Assembly (NCBI GenBank): GCA_017642895.1
Contig: JAEPON010000023.1
Coordinates: 1-54,696 of the forward strand
Length of the DNA: 54,696 bases
Direction of reading: 5' to 3'
From: Roseitalea sp.
GTDB taxonomy: Bacteria > Pseudomonadota > Alphaproteobacteria > Rhizobiales > Rhizobiaceae
Positions 8,740-17,753 of this stretch are shown here, in pieces; position 1 is the first letter of the stretch; each line of letters opens with the position of its first letter. A model generated the notes under the pieces. That model was not told the origin of the DNA and searched no databases. It worked only from the letters and a program-made list of their open reading frames with translations. The position numbers were made by a program, and so were the translations under genes.

Positions 8740-9726
8740 TCAGAACGGATAGTCGGCCATGTTGTCCTTGTTCACATTGACCCAGGCCTGGCCGTAAATG
8801 ACCTTGCCTTCGAGCGCGACGCTCTCATAGCCCTCAAGGCCCAAATCCATGCCGTCAGTGACTTCCTCGCCATTCATCACCATGGTGGCGAGCTTGTTCA
8901 TCGCATAGCCGGCGACCGACGGGTCCCAGAAGCCGATGCCGTCGACCGCACCGGTCTCCAGATACTGGCCGGCGATGGAGGGCAGCGATGTGCCGAAGAC
9001 GCAGGTTGCCTCTTCCATGCCGCGTTCCTCGATCGCAAGGCCGATGCCGGCCACGTCAGTGGAGGCCGAGCCCTGCATGCCCTTGACGTTGGGGAATGCG
9101 CGCAGCACTTCCTGCGCCTTCTGATAGGCGTTCTGGGCGTCGTCGAAGGTCTCGTTCTTGTCGCCGACCAGCGTCATGTTGGGATAGTTGGCTTCCTGGT
9201 GGGCGATCGCGCCATCGACCCACTGATTGTGCGTCTGCGAGGTCAGCGAGCCGACAAAGACGGCATATTCGCCCTCGCCGCCCATGCAGGTGGCGAGCTG
9301 CTCCATCAGGTTGGCACCGAAATCCTCGTTCCTGAACGCTTCAATATCGTAATGGGTGTTCTGCTGGGCCGCCGCCTCGTGGGTGATGACGGTGATGCCC
9401 TGTTCCATGGCGCGGCCGAGCACCGGCTCGAGCGCCTCGGGCGACATGGGCACGACGGCGAGCGCATCGACGCCCTGCGCGATCATGTCCTCGATCAGGG
9501 CCGCCTGCTGCTGCGGATCGGCCTGGGCCGGGCCGACCTGGAAGGCGTTGACGCCATTGTCCTCGGCATACTGTTTGACGCCTTCCTCCATGCGGTTGAA
9601 CCACTGGATGCCGGCAATCTTGACCACGGTGGCGATCGAGGTCTCGTCCTGCGCGTTGACGGCCGTGGCCGTCAAAGCCGAACCGGTCAGCAGCGCCGCC
9701 GCCATCAGGGTGATCTTGGTCTTCAT
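8740..9726 (-). CDS. periplasmic sugar-binding protein (RhaS/LsrB-like, Peripla_BP_4)
   Basis: Product of 328 residues. A Sec signal peptide ends near AVNA-Q (residue 25). The mature part is a type I periplasmic binding fold, with VKIAGIQWFNRMEEG at the N-terminal lobe, VDALAVVPMSPEAL (the family's typical 'SP' loop) and VKGMQGSASTDVAGIG. It captures the substrate for the ABC importer and is the first gene of the minus-strand operon, with ribosome site AGGGAGG. The ligand is not readable from sequence; close relatives bind rhamnose, AI-2 or tetritols. Confidence 0.88.
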   Translation of the reverse strand: MKTKITLMAAALLTGSALTATAVNAQDETSIATVVKIAGIQWFNRMEEGVKQYAEDNGVNAFQVGPAQADPQQQAALIEDMIAQGVDALAVVPMSPEALEPVLGRAMEQGITVITHEAAAQQNTHYDIEAFRNEDFGANLMEQLATCMGGEGEYAVFVGSLTSQTHNQWVDGAIAHQEANYPNMTLVGDKNETFDDAQNAYQKAQEVLRAFPNVKGMQGSASTDVAGIGLAIEERGMEEATCVFGTSLPSIAGQYLETGAVDGIGFWDPSVAGYAMNKLATMVMNGEEVTDGMDLGLEGYESVALEGKVIYGQAWVNVNKDNMADYPF

Positions 9727-9859
9727 GCTTTTTCCTCCCTTTGCCGCCCGACGGTGGGCGGGTTCTAAAACAAAATGCCGGCCCGGCGCTTCATCGGAAG
9801 GCCGTCAGCCGCTTGCCGCGCCCTTGCAATATGGGCGCGTGTGCGCTCGCGCAACACTT

Positions 9860-9874
9860 GTGCAACCGGTGCAC
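9860..9874. promoter_or_regulatory. candidate operator of the SorC-type regulator
   Basis: A perfect inverted repeat GTGCA-ACCGG-TGCAC sits in the 249-base divergent region between the binding-protein gene and the regulator. A related half, GCAAC, precedes it. A TATACG hexamer at 9884-9889 could be the -10 for the regulator gene. Its position suits control of both directions. Confidence 0.45.
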
Positions 9875-9975
9875 CTATGTGACTATACGGCCAGCAAGAA
9901 CGCGGTCAAGCACAGATTGATGCCCGTGCCTCATGTCCCGACAGGAGGCACGCCGCAGCGGGGGAGGCCAAGCGC

Positions 9976-10932
9976 ATGGGTGCAGCAAGCCGGCATGACG
10001 ACGACATCGTCCAGGCCGCCTGGCTCTACCATGTCGGCGGGCTCAGCCAGCAGGAGGTCAGCGAGCGGCTCGGCATTTCCCGTTTCAAGGTGCTGCGCAT
10101 GCTGGCCGACGCCCGCGATCAGGGCATGGTGCGCATTTCCATCGAGCACCGGACCAGCCGGACCCTGGCGCTGGCCGACCGGCTGATCGAGCGGTTCGGC
10201 CTGCGCGAGGCGCAGGTCGCGCCTGTGCCGGTGGCGCCCGATGACGGAGATTTCAGCCGCCTTGCGGTCGGCATCATGGCCGCAGCCTATCTGGCACGGG
10301 TGGGCAAGGGCGACACACCACAGACGATCGGGGTCGGATGGGGCCGCACCCTGTCGTCAATGGCCGACAATCTGGTCGGCCTGACCAACCGCAATCTGAC
10401 CTTCGTGTCGCTGATGGGATCGGTCACGCTTGCGTCCAACACGGCGCCCGCCGAGGTGTGCGTGCGGCTGGCCGCGCAGACCGGCGGCCAGGCACTCTTG
10501 ATGCCAGCGCCCTTCGTCGCCGACAATGAAGCGGCCTGCAACATGATCATGGAGCAAAGGCTGGTGCGCGAGGCGCTGGAGGCCGCCCGTCAGGCCGACC
10601 GGATGATCATGAGCGTCGGCGAATGCCGCGACGGCGCGATCCTTTTTGAATGCGGCGTGCTGAGCGCTGCGCAGATCGCCGAATTGAAGAAATGTGGCGT
10701 CGTTGGAGACTGTTGCGGCAATTTCTTCATGCCCGATGGGACGCTTGCGCCATCGGATCTGAACCGCTGCACGCCTTGCATCGATGTCGAGGACATGCGC
10801 AACACGGACGTGGCGGTCACCGCCGGCGGCCTTTCCAAGGCCGAGGCGACGCTGGCGATCCTGCGCGCCGGTTTTGCCGACCGGCTGTTCGTGGACGAAC
10901 ATCTGGCCGGCCGGCTGCTGGAGATGGATTGA
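9976..10932 (+). CDS. SorC/DeoR-type sugar-binding transcriptional regulator
   Basis: Product of 318 residues. The N-terminal helix-turn-helix is about residues 22-50 (LSQQEVSERLGISRFKVLRML). The remainder is the SorC effector-binding domain, related to sugar-phosphate isomerases (TIGVGWGRTLSSM; GDCCGNFF). Such proteins sense a phosphorylated sugar; EryD of the erythritol operon is a member. It diverges from the transporter operon and leads the epimerase-kinase genes, so it is the likely local regulator. The start follows a GGGGGAGG-type ribosome site. Confidence 0.87.
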   Translation: MGAASRHDDDIVQAAWLYHVGGLSQQEVSERLGISRFKVLRMLADARDQGMVRISIEHRTSRTLALADRLIERFGLREAQVAPVPVAPDDGDFSRLAVGIMAAAYLARVGKGDTPQTIGVGWGRTLSSMADNLVGLTNRNLTFVSLMGSVTLASNTAPAEVCVRLAAQTGGQALLMPAPFVADNEAACNMIMEQRLVREALEAARQADRMIMSVGECRDGAILFECGVLSAAQIAELKKCGVVGDCCGNFFMPDGTLAPSDLNRCTPCIDVEDMRNTDVAVTAGGLSKAEATLAILRAGFADRLFVDEHLAGRLLEMD

Positions 10933-10944
10933 ACGGAGACACAG

Positions 10945-11796
10945 ATGCGCGGATTTGGGGTTCACACCTCCATGTGGACGATGAGCTGGGACCGCCCCGG
11001 TTGCGAGTTGGCGGTGCAAAAGGCGTCCGACTACGGCATGGATTTTCTGGAGATCGCGCTGCTCGATCCGCCGGGCGTCGATGCGACGCACAGCCTAAAA
11101 GTGCTCGAAGCGGCCGGGATGCCGGCGGTCTGTTCGCTCGGGCTGCCTGAAGAGTGCTGGGCCTCGCGCCATCCGGACATGGCGATCGACTTTCTGACCG
11201 TCGCACTCGACAAGACCGCCGCCATGGGGTGCCAGGCGCTGAGCGGTGTCGTCTATGGCGGTATCGGCGAACGGTCGGGCGAGCCGCCGACCGAGCGCGA
11301 ACTGGACAATGTGGCCCGGGCGCTCGAGGCGGCGGCGCGGCACGCCAAATCCCTGGGCCTTCTGCTCGGCATCGAACCGGTCAACCGCTACGAAACCCAC
11401 CTGATCAACACCGGCTGGCAGGGCGTTCAGATGATCGAGCGGATCGGCGCCGACAACATGTTCGTGCATCTGGACACCTACCACATGCATATCGAGGAAA
11501 AGGGCATCGCGCAGGGCATTCTCGATGCCCGCGAGCATCTGCGCTACATCCATTTGTCGGAATCGGATCGCGGCACGCCCGGCGCCGGCAACATCGCATG
11601 GGATGAAGTCTTCGCCGCACTGCGGGCGATCGGGTTCGATGGCGGGCTGGCCATGGAGAGCTTCATCAACATGCCGCCGGAGATCGCCAACGGCCTGTCG
11701 GTCTGGCGGCCGGTCGCCTCGGGCGAAGCCGAGGTGATGGAGAACGGCCTTCCCTTCCTGCGCAACAAGGCGCGCCAATATGGTTTGATCAAATAA
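10945..11796 (+). CDS. ketose 3-epimerase-like TIM-barrel (D-tagatose/D-allulose 3-epimerase family)
   Basis: Product of 283 residues. The metal ligands Glu144, Asp177, His203 and Glu238 are spaced 33, 26 and 35 apart. That is the spacing I recall for Pseudomonas cichorii D-tagatose 3-epimerase (152, 185, 211, 246). The surrounding motifs also match: GIEPVNRYE, HLDTYHMHIEE, HLSESDRGTPG and AMESF. Family members epimerise ketoses, or isomerise tetrulose phosphates, using Mn2+. The gene lies 12 bases after the regulator stop and before an FGGY kinase, so a sequence of uptake, epimerisation and phosphorylation is plausible. Substrate unknown. Confidence 0.85.
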   Translation: MRGFGVHTSMWTMSWDRPGCELAVQKASDYGMDFLEIALLDPPGVDATHSLKVLEAAGMPAVCSLGLPEECWASRHPDMAIDFLTVALDKTAAMGCQALSGVVYGGIGERSGEPPTERELDNVARALEAAARHAKSLGLLLGIEPVNRYETHLINTGWQGVQMIERIGADNMFVHLDTYHMHIEEKGIAQGILDAREHLRYIHLSESDRGTPGAGNIAWDEVFAALRAIGFDGGLAMESFINMPPEIANGLSVWRPVASGEAEVMENGLPFLRNKARQYGLIK

Positions 11797-11837
11797 GGGG
11801 CGCCGGCGCGCCGAACGGTTTTGAGGGAGGTTGATCG

Positions 11838-13331
11838 ATGGGCCATGTCCTGACCGCTGACGGCGGCACAGAGAGCCTGCGCGTGCGCATCTACGATATC
11901 GAGGGGACGTGCGTGGCCTCGCATGCCGAGCCCTATGAGACGATCTTCTCGCCCGGGGCACGCGCCGAGCAACGGCCCGACGACTGGTGGGCCGCGCTGG
12001 TCGCGGCCACGCGCGCCAGCCTGGCGCAGGCCGGCCTTTCGGGCGACGACATCGAGGCGATGGCCTATGCGACGACCTGCTGCACGGTGGTGGCGCTGGA
12101 CGAAAACGCACGGGCATTGCGCCCTGCCCTGATGTGGATGGATGTGCGCGCCGACGCCGAAGCCGCCGACATTCTGGCGACCGGCGATCCGCGGCTGGTG
12201 CTGAACGGCAATGGCGCCGGCCCCGTTTCGGCGGAATGGATGATCCCCAAGGCGCTGTGGCTCAAGCGCAACGAGCCCGACATCTTCGATGCCGCCCACA
12301 CCATCTGCGAATATCAGGACTATCTGACATTGCGGCTGACCGGCGCGCGCTGCGCGTCGCTGAACAATATCGGATTGCGCTGGCACTATGACAATCGCGG
12401 CGGCGGATGGGCGAGCAGCCTGCTCGACGCGCTGGGCCTGGCCGATCTCGAGGGCAAATGGCCCGACCGGATCGCCGCGCCCGGCGAAGTCGTCGGCACG
12501 CTTTCGCCGTCGGCGGCCGCCGAACTGGGCCTTTCGGACAGGGTCAAGCTTGTCCAGGGCGGTGCCGACGCGCTGATCGGCATGATCGGGTTGGGCGTTG
12601 CCAAGCCCGGCCAGCTTGCGCTGATCACCGGCTCGTCCCACCTGCAGTTCGGCGTCACCGAGCACCCCTTCCATGCCAATGGCGTCTGGGGCGCCTATGC
12701 CGACATCGTCTATCCGGGGCGTTTCGTCGTCGAGGGCGGTCAGACATCGACCGGCTCGATCATCAACTGGCTCAAGCGGTTTGTCGGGGGCGACCTCGAT
12801 TTCGACGCGATGAACGAAAAGGCAGCGGCGCTTCCGCCCGGGTCAGAGGGCGTGATCGTCCAGGATCATTTCCAGGGCAATCGCACGCCCTATACCGACG
12901 CGCAGTCGCGCGGCGCCATTGTCGGATTGACGCTGGCGCACGAGCCGCATCACATCTTCCGCGCGATCATGGAGAGCATCGCGTTCGGCACGCGCGCCAT
13001 CCTCGACGCGTTCGGCGCCGGCGGCTATCGCGGCACCGAGATCACGGTGGGCGGCGGCGCGACCGCGTCGCGGCTCTGGATGCAAATCCATGCCGACACG
13101 GCCGGCCTTCCGGTACGCATTCCCGCCTCGCCCGATGCGCCGTCGATGGGCTCGGCGATCCTGGCCGCGCACGGCGCCGGGCACTTTGGCACCATCGACG
13201 AGGGCATCGCCGCCATGGTCAGGCCGGGCACGGTGATCGAGCCGGACCCCAGGGCCGCCGAACAGTATGAGGCGATCTACCGGCGCTATCTGGCGCTCTA
13301 TCCCGCGCTCAAACAGACGCTTTCGGCCTGA
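11838..13331 (+). CDS. FGGY-family carbohydrate kinase
   Basis: Product of 497 residues, the usual length for ATP-dependent ketose or polyol kinases. The N-terminal phosphate-binding loop is DGGTESLRVRIYD. The region SPGARAEQRPDDWW resembles the ribulokinase/xylulokinase substrate lobe. VQGGADALIGMIGLG carries the expected catalytic aspartate, and VGGGATASRLWMQIHAD is the FGGY C-terminal signature. It has a GAGGGAGG ribosome site and is third in the plus-strand set. A second sugar kinase beside DhaKL is notable: the two may act on different intermediates or different substrates. Confidence 0.87.
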   Translation: MGHVLTADGGTESLRVRIYDIEGTCVASHAEPYETIFSPGARAEQRPDDWWAALVAATRASLAQAGLSGDDIEAMAYATTCCTVVALDENARALRPALMWMDVRADAEAADILATGDPRLVLNGNGAGPVSAEWMIPKALWLKRNEPDIFDAAHTICEYQDYLTLRLTGARCASLNNIGLRWHYDNRGGGWASSLLDALGLADLEGKWPDRIAAPGEVVGTLSPSAAAELGLSDRVKLVQGGADALIGMIGLGVAKPGQLALITGSSHLQFGVTEHPFHANGVWGAYADIVYPGRFVVEGGQTSTGSIINWLKRFVGGDLDFDAMNEKAAALPPGSEGVIVQDHFQGNRTPYTDAQSRGAIVGLTLAHEPHHIFRAIMESIAFGTRAILDAFGAGGYRGTEITVGGGATASRLWMQIHADTAGLPVRIPASPDAPSMGSAILAAHGAGHFGTIDEGIAAMVRPGTVIEPDPRAAEQYEAIYRRYLALYPALKQTLSA

Positions 13332-13357
13332 CGGGCAACGGCCCCGCGCGGCGACAT

Positions 13358-14149
13358 CTACCGGGCGACAAAAAGCTCGTCGGCCATGCGCGCCAGTGCC
13401 GGATAAACATTGGGTCCGCCGGCGACGACCTTGGTGCCGTTGTCCAGGGTGGTGCCAGTATCGAGATCGTTGATCGTGCCGCCCGCCTCCTCGATCATCA
13501 AGAGCCCGGCCAGGCAGTCCCATGAATTCATGTGGTCCTCGATGAAGCCCAGAAGGCGCCCGGCCGCGACATAGGCAAGGCTCAGCGCGCCCGAGGCGTT
13601 GCGGAAAAAAAGGCCGCCATCGCCCAGAATGCGCTCGACCATGGCGACCGCGATCGCCTTGTCGGTGCGGCCGGAGACGCCGGCACCGATCGAACCGTCG
13701 GTGAGCGCCCCGGTCTGAACGGCGCGCATCGGCTTGCCGTTGACGAAGGCGCCGCCGCCGCGCACGGCGTGGAACAATTCGCCCGAGGACGGTTCGTTGA
13801 TGACGCCGATCACCGGCCGGCCCTGTTCGGTGCATGCGATCGCCACGCACCATTGCGGTATGCCGCGCACGAAGTTGGCGGTGCCGTCGATGGGATCGAT
13901 CACCCAGTCAAACCCGCTGGTGCCATGCTTGCGGCCGTGCTCCTCGCCGACAATGCCGTCATCGGGCCAGCGCGCCTCGATCGCATCGCGCACCAGCGTC
14001 TCGGTTTCCTTGTCGGCATTGGAGACCAGATCCTGGTGCCCCTTGCTTTCAATGGAGAGCGAATCGATGGACCTGAAATGTCCGGCGGCGAAATCGCCCG
14101 CCGCACGGGCGACTTCGAGCGCGAAGTCGAGCCGTTGCTGATATGTCAT
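13358..14149 (-). CDS. inositol monophosphatase family protein
   Basis: Product of 263 residues. It is a Mg2+-dependent, Li+-sensitive-type phosphatase fold with metal ligands Glu69/70 (VGEEHG), Asp85 and Asp88 (DPIDGTANF), and Asp211 (SWDCLAG). Family members hydrolyse inositol-1-phosphate, 3'-phosphoadenosine-5'-phosphate or histidinol phosphate; this one cannot be assigned by eye. I chose the ATG at 14149 because the protein then starts with the usual family helix (MTYQQRLDFALEVARAAG). An in-frame ATG at 14227 gives an unconserved 26-residue extension. Confidence 0.86.
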   Translation of the reverse strand: MTYQQRLDFALEVARAAGDFAAGHFRSIDSLSIESKGHQDLVSNADKETETLVRDAIEARWPDDGIVGEEHGRKHGTSGFDWVIDPIDGTANFVRGIPQWCVAIACTEQGRPVIGVINEPSSGELFHAVRGGGAFVNGKPMRAVQTGALTDGSIGAGVSGRTDKAIAVAMVERILGDGGLFFRNASGALSLAYVAAGRLLGFIEDHMNSWDCLAGLLMIEEAGGTINDLDTGTTLDNGTKVVAGGPNVYPALARMADELFVAR

Positions 14150-14283
14150 GAGCTGCCGTACCGGGTTCGGTTGAAGACGCGCGAGCCGCGCGCCACCGGT
14201 CTGCCGCACGACGCCGGCTTTGTCCATGGCCGGTGACCATGGTGCCGGCGACGATCGGCGAAGGCGGCATCAATGAAAATGCC

Positions 14284-14883
14284 TCAGCCCGCCAGCTTGG
14301 CAGCGATTTCGGCGACACGCCGGCCCTGGAAGCGGGCGCCCTCCAGTTCCTGGTCCGACGGCATGCGCGAGCCGTCGCCGTCCGATGTCGTCGTCATGCC
14401 ATAGGGCGAACCGCCACGCACCACATCATTGCCCATCTGGTCCTGATAGGCATAGGAGAGCGGCACGATGATCATGCCGTGATGCTGCAGCGAGGCCTGC
14501 GTCGTCAGGATCGCCAGTTCGGCGCCGCCATGCTGGGTCGCGGTCGAGGACATGACCGAGGCGACCTTGTTGACCAGCTTGGCTTCCATCCAGAGCGATC
14601 CGGTCTGGTCGAGAAAGTTCTTCAACTGCGCGGCCATCATGCCGTAGCGGGTCGATACGCCAAAAATGATCGCGTCATAGTCCGCCAGTTCCAACGGTTC
14701 GGCGACCGGCGCCTCCTGGTCGAGCTTGTAATGGGCGGCTTTGGCGACATCCTCGGGCACGAGTTCGGGAACGCGCTTGACCGATGTTTCGGCGCCGGCG
14801 GCCTCGGCCCCCGCGGCCGCGGCGCGCGCCATGGCCTCCATATGTCCCCAGCTCGAATAGTACAGCACCAGCACCTTGGTCAT
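14284..14883 (-). CDS. wrbA: NAD(P)H:quinone oxidoreductase, WrbA type
   Basis: Product of 199 residues, the standard WrbA length. This flavodoxin-like FMN protein reduces quinones by two electrons and protects against oxidative stress. The FMN phosphate loop is at residues 8-16 (YYSSWGHME). The isoalloxazine-contacting segments are FGVSTRYGMMAAQLKNFLDQTG and TATQHGGAE (split here only for description), and GGSPYGMTT is the conserved WrbA insert. The start at 14883 is the conserved MTKVLVLYY; a 12-residue extension to 14919 is unlikely. Confidence 0.92.
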   Translation of the reverse strand: MTKVLVLYYSSWGHMEAMARAAAAGAEAAGAETSVKRVPELVPEDVAKAAHYKLDQEAPVAEPLELADYDAIIFGVSTRYGMMAAQLKNFLDQTGSLWMEAKLVNKVASVMSSTATQHGGAELAILTTQASLQHHGMIIVPLSYAYQDQMGNDVVRGGSPYGMTTTSDGDGSRMPSDQELEGARFQGRRVAEIAAKLAG

Positions 14884-15041
14884 CGGACGGTCTCCATCAG
14901 GGTTGCGACTGGGGCGCACACAAGACCAAAGCCCGAACGCGCGGAAGCCGCCAACTGCGCGACACAGTGTTCACCATCGCGGCACGATTGATGGCGGGCG
15001 CAGCGCGCTGTAGAAGGCCCGTGGAGAGCCGGACCACTGCC

Positions 15042-15785
15042 ATGGACGAGACCATCATCACCGCCGCCATGATCGTCATCGGCGACGAGATATTGTCGGG
15101 ACGCACGCGCGAGGCGAATGCGCACCATCTGGCACGCGTCCTGACCGGCGTCGGCATCGATCTGCGCGAAGTCCGGATCATCGGCGACGACAGGCATGCG
15201 ATCATCGAGACGGTCAACGCCCTGCGGGCGCGGCACACCTATGTGTTCACCTCAGGCGGGATCGGCCCGACCCATGACGACATCACCGCCGATGCGGTCG
15301 GCGCCGCGCTCGGCCTGCCCGTCGAACCCGACCCGGCCGCCGTCAAGCTGCTCACCGACCACTATGCCAGGCGCGGACAGGAATTCACGTCGGCCCGCCA
15401 GCGCATGGCGCGGGTGCCCGAGGGCGCGATCCTGATTGACAATCCGGTCACCACCGCGCCCGGCTTCGTGATCGCCAACGTGCATGTGATGGCCGGCGTG
15501 CCGGCGATCTTCCAGGCGATGCTCGACAATGTGCTGCCAAGCCTGCGCACCGGCCGGAAACTCCTGTCCGACAGCATTGCGTGCCCGTTCGGCGAAGGCG
15601 TCATCGGCGCCCCTCTGGGCGCGATACAGGCCGAGCACCCCGATGCGATCATCGGCTCCTATCCGCGCTATGAGGACGGCCGGCACTGGGCGGAGATCGT
15701 CGTGCGCGCCGCCGACGAAAAGGTTTTGGAGACCGCGGCGGCCGAAGTGCGCAGCATGCTGGACGCGCTGGCACGCGGCGAATAG
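15042..15785 (+). CDS. MoCF/CinA N-terminal-domain protein (competence/damage-inducible protein A family)
   Basis: Product of 247 residues. The molybdopterin-binding-like domain fills the first 170 residues, with IGDEILSGRTREAN, FTSGGIGPTHDDIT and VMAGVPAIFQAM. There is no CinA C-terminal nicotinamide-nucleotide deamidase domain, so this is the short alphaproteobacterial form. In relatives the MoCF domain hydrolyses ADP-ribose or related nucleotides; the role here is not established. Start chosen at MDETIIT, directly before the conserved strand. Confidence 0.83.
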   Translation: MDETIITAAMIVIGDEILSGRTREANAHHLARVLTGVGIDLREVRIIGDDRHAIIETVNALRARHTYVFTSGGIGPTHDDITADAVGAALGLPVEPDPAAVKLLTDHYARRGQEFTSARQRMARVPEGAILIDNPVTTAPGFVIANVHVMAGVPAIFQAMLDNVLPSLRTGRKLLSDSIACPFGEGVIGAPLGAIQAEHPDAIIGSYPRYEDGRHWAEIVVRAADEKVLETAAAEVRSMLDALARGE

Positions 15786-15883
15786 GAGCCAGTCCTGCAA
15801 CCGGCGCTTGCCAACGCGCGGCCGCGCGGCTATCGCAGCCCATCGCATTGCCCGACCACGACCTGACCCGCACGGAGCGCCCC

Positions 15884-16381
15884 ATGGCCCTGCCCGACAA
15901 GTCCTTTCCCGTATCCTGGGACCAGTTCCACCGCGACGCGCGCGCCCTTGCCTGGCGGGTTGCGTCGGTCAGCAAGCAATGGAAGGCGATCGTAACGATC
16001 ACGCGCGGCGGGCTGGTGCCGGCGGCGATCGTCAGCCGCGAACTGGAAATCCGGGTGATCGAGACGGTCTGTGTCGCCTCCTACCATGATTATGACACGC
16101 AGGGTCAGATCAACGTGCTCAAGCAGATCAGCGCCGACCTTTTGGCCGATGGCGGCGAAGGCGTTCTGATCATCGACGATCTGACCGACACGGGAAAGAC
16201 CGCCGAACTGGTACGCGCGATGATCCCCAGGGCGCATTTCGCCACCGTCTACGCCAAGCCCAAGGGCATGCCGCAGGTCGATACCTTCATCACCGAGGTC
16301 AGCCAGGACACCTGGATCTTCTTCCCCTGGGACATGGGCTTCACCTATCAGGAGCCGATCGCCGGCGCCGGCAAGGGCTGA
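15884..16381 (+). CDS. gpt: xanthine phosphoribosyltransferase
   Basis: Product of 165 residues. It converts xanthine or guanine plus PRPP to the nucleotide in purine salvage. The PRPP-binding signature is VLIIDDLTDTGKT (about residues 93-105). The N-terminal ITRGGLVPAAIVSREL and the C-terminal WIFFPWDMGFTYQ are typical of Gpt. It is followed by an MFS gene 10 bases later, with which it is probably co-transcribed. Confidence 0.9.
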   Translation: MALPDKSFPVSWDQFHRDARALAWRVASVSKQWKAIVTITRGGLVPAAIVSRELEIRVIETVCVASYHDYDTQGQINVLKQISADLLADGGEGVLIIDDLTDTGKTAELVRAMIPRAHFATVYAKPKGMPQVDTFITEVSQDTWIFFPWDMGFTYQEPIAGAGKG

Positions 16382-16391
16382 CGGCACCCGC

Positions 16392-17633
16392 ATGGATGCG
16401 CCCGCGCCCGAGCCGACGCTGACGGAAGCGGCCAAGCGCCGAGCGCTCGCGGTGATCCTGATGACCGTCGTCATCAACATGATCGGCGTCGGGCTCGCCT
16501 GGCCGATCCTGCCCAAGCTGGTCCAGTCGATGGGCTCGGGCACGGTGTCGGACGCGGCGGCGGCCTACGCAGTCATCGGCACCATCTATGCGCTGGCGCA
16601 ATTCGTGTTCTCGCCGCTGATCGGCATCATCTCGGACAAATATGGCCGGCGCCCGGTCATGCTGGTCACGCTCACCGGGCTGACGGTCGACTACATCTTC
16701 GTCGCCCTTGCCCCGACGCTGGTCTGGCTGGCCTTTGCCCGTCTCGTCGGCGGCGTGTTCGGCGCGACGGTGACGACCGCCAACGCCTATGTCACCGACA
16801 TTTCCGAACCCGAGGAGCGGGCCCGCATCTTCGGGCTGATCGGGGCGGCGTTCGGCGCCGGCTTCATCCTCGGCCCGTTGCTCGGCGGCATTCTGGGCGA
16901 GATCGACGTCCGCCTGCCCTTCTACGCCGCCGCCGGGCTCGGCGCGCTGAACCTTGTCTTTGCCGTCTTCTTCCTGCCCGAATCGCTCAACGAAGACCGC
17001 CGGCGCACCCGGCCGGACTGGCGGGAAGCCAATCCGCTCGCGTCGCTGCGCAAGATCGCGCGCTTTCCTGCCCTGATGCCGCTGCTCATTGCCCTGCTGA
17101 TCACCGCCACCGCGCAGCGCGGGCTCGAGGGCACATGGGTTCTCTACACCGAGTTCCGCTTCGGCTGGGGGCTGCGGGAGGCTGCCTGGTCGCTGGCCTT
17201 TGTTGGCGTGATGTATGTCATCGTGCAGGGCTTTCTGGTCGGTCCGGTCGTGCGCCGGATCGGAGACTGGCCGACGGTCATTACCGGTTTTGCCGTTTCC
17301 TGCCTGTCGCTGGCGCTCTATGGCATCGCCACCACCGGCTGGATGGTCTATCCGCTGATCGCGCTTTACGTGATCGGCAACGGGCTCGGCGCGCCCGCCC
17401 TGACGGCAATATGCTCGAAAAGCGTCGATGGCGACCGGCAGGGCCAGCTCCAGGGGACGCTGCAGGCGATCAACGCGCTGGCGATCATCATCGGGCCGCT
17501 GTTCGCGTCGCTGGTGCTCGCCCATGTGTCGGCCGAAAACCCGATCGTCGATGTGCCGGGCCTGTGGTTCATCGGCGGAGCATTCGTCTTCGCGCTGGCG
17601 GTCGTTCTGGCCATCCGCGCGCGTCCGCGCTGA
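16392..17633 (+). CDS. MFS transporter, TetA-like drug/metabolite exporter
   Basis: Product of 413 residues with about 12 hydrophobic segments. The loop 2-3 motif is GIISDKYGRRPVML, the form found in TCR/Tet-type proton antiporters. A charged central loop (PESLNEDRRRTRPDW) separates the two six-helix halves. Substrate unknown; a location next to gpt is not proof of a purine role. Confidence 0.82.
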   Translation: MDAPAPEPTLTEAAKRRALAVILMTVVINMIGVGLAWPILPKLVQSMGSGTVSDAAAAYAVIGTIYALAQFVFSPLIGIISDKYGRRPVMLVTLTGLTVDYIFVALAPTLVWLAFARLVGGVFGATVTTANAYVTDISEPEERARIFGLIGAAFGAGFILGPLLGGILGEIDVRLPFYAAAGLGALNLVFAVFFLPESLNEDRRRTRPDWREANPLASLRKIARFPALMPLLIALLITATAQRGLEGTWVLYTEFRFGWGLREAAWSLAFVGVMYVIVQGFLVGPVVRRIGDWPTVITGFAVSCLSLALYGIATTGWMVYPLIALYVIGNGLGAPALTAICSKSVDGDRQGQLQGTLQAINALAIIIGPLFASLVLAHVSAENPIVDVPGLWFIGGAFVFALAVVLAIRARPR

Positions 17634-17653
17634 ATTTCGCAGTTTTATCATGA

Positions 17654-17671
17654 CAATTCACAGTTGAATTG
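17654..17671. repeat. inverted repeat CAATTCA-N4-TGAATTG
   Basis: A perfect 7-bp inverted repeat with a 4-base spacer lies 20 bases past the MFS stop, followed by a second GC palindrome (CCGCCCGGGCGG, 17672-17683). It has no U-tract. It could be an operator for the NUDIX gene or part of a terminator. Confidence 0.4.
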
Positions 17672-17753
17672 CCGCCCGGGCGGGCACATCTGCCACAATG
17701 GGTGATAATGAACCGGCGAATCGGAAACGCCGGCGCAGACACACAAGGACACC

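Noticed and set aside
7177..9768. 863-residue open frame on the plus strand
   Set aside because: It is antisense to the ABC ATPase and binding-protein genes, is rich in His/Arg/Asp repeats with no motif, and arises from the codon bias of the real genes.
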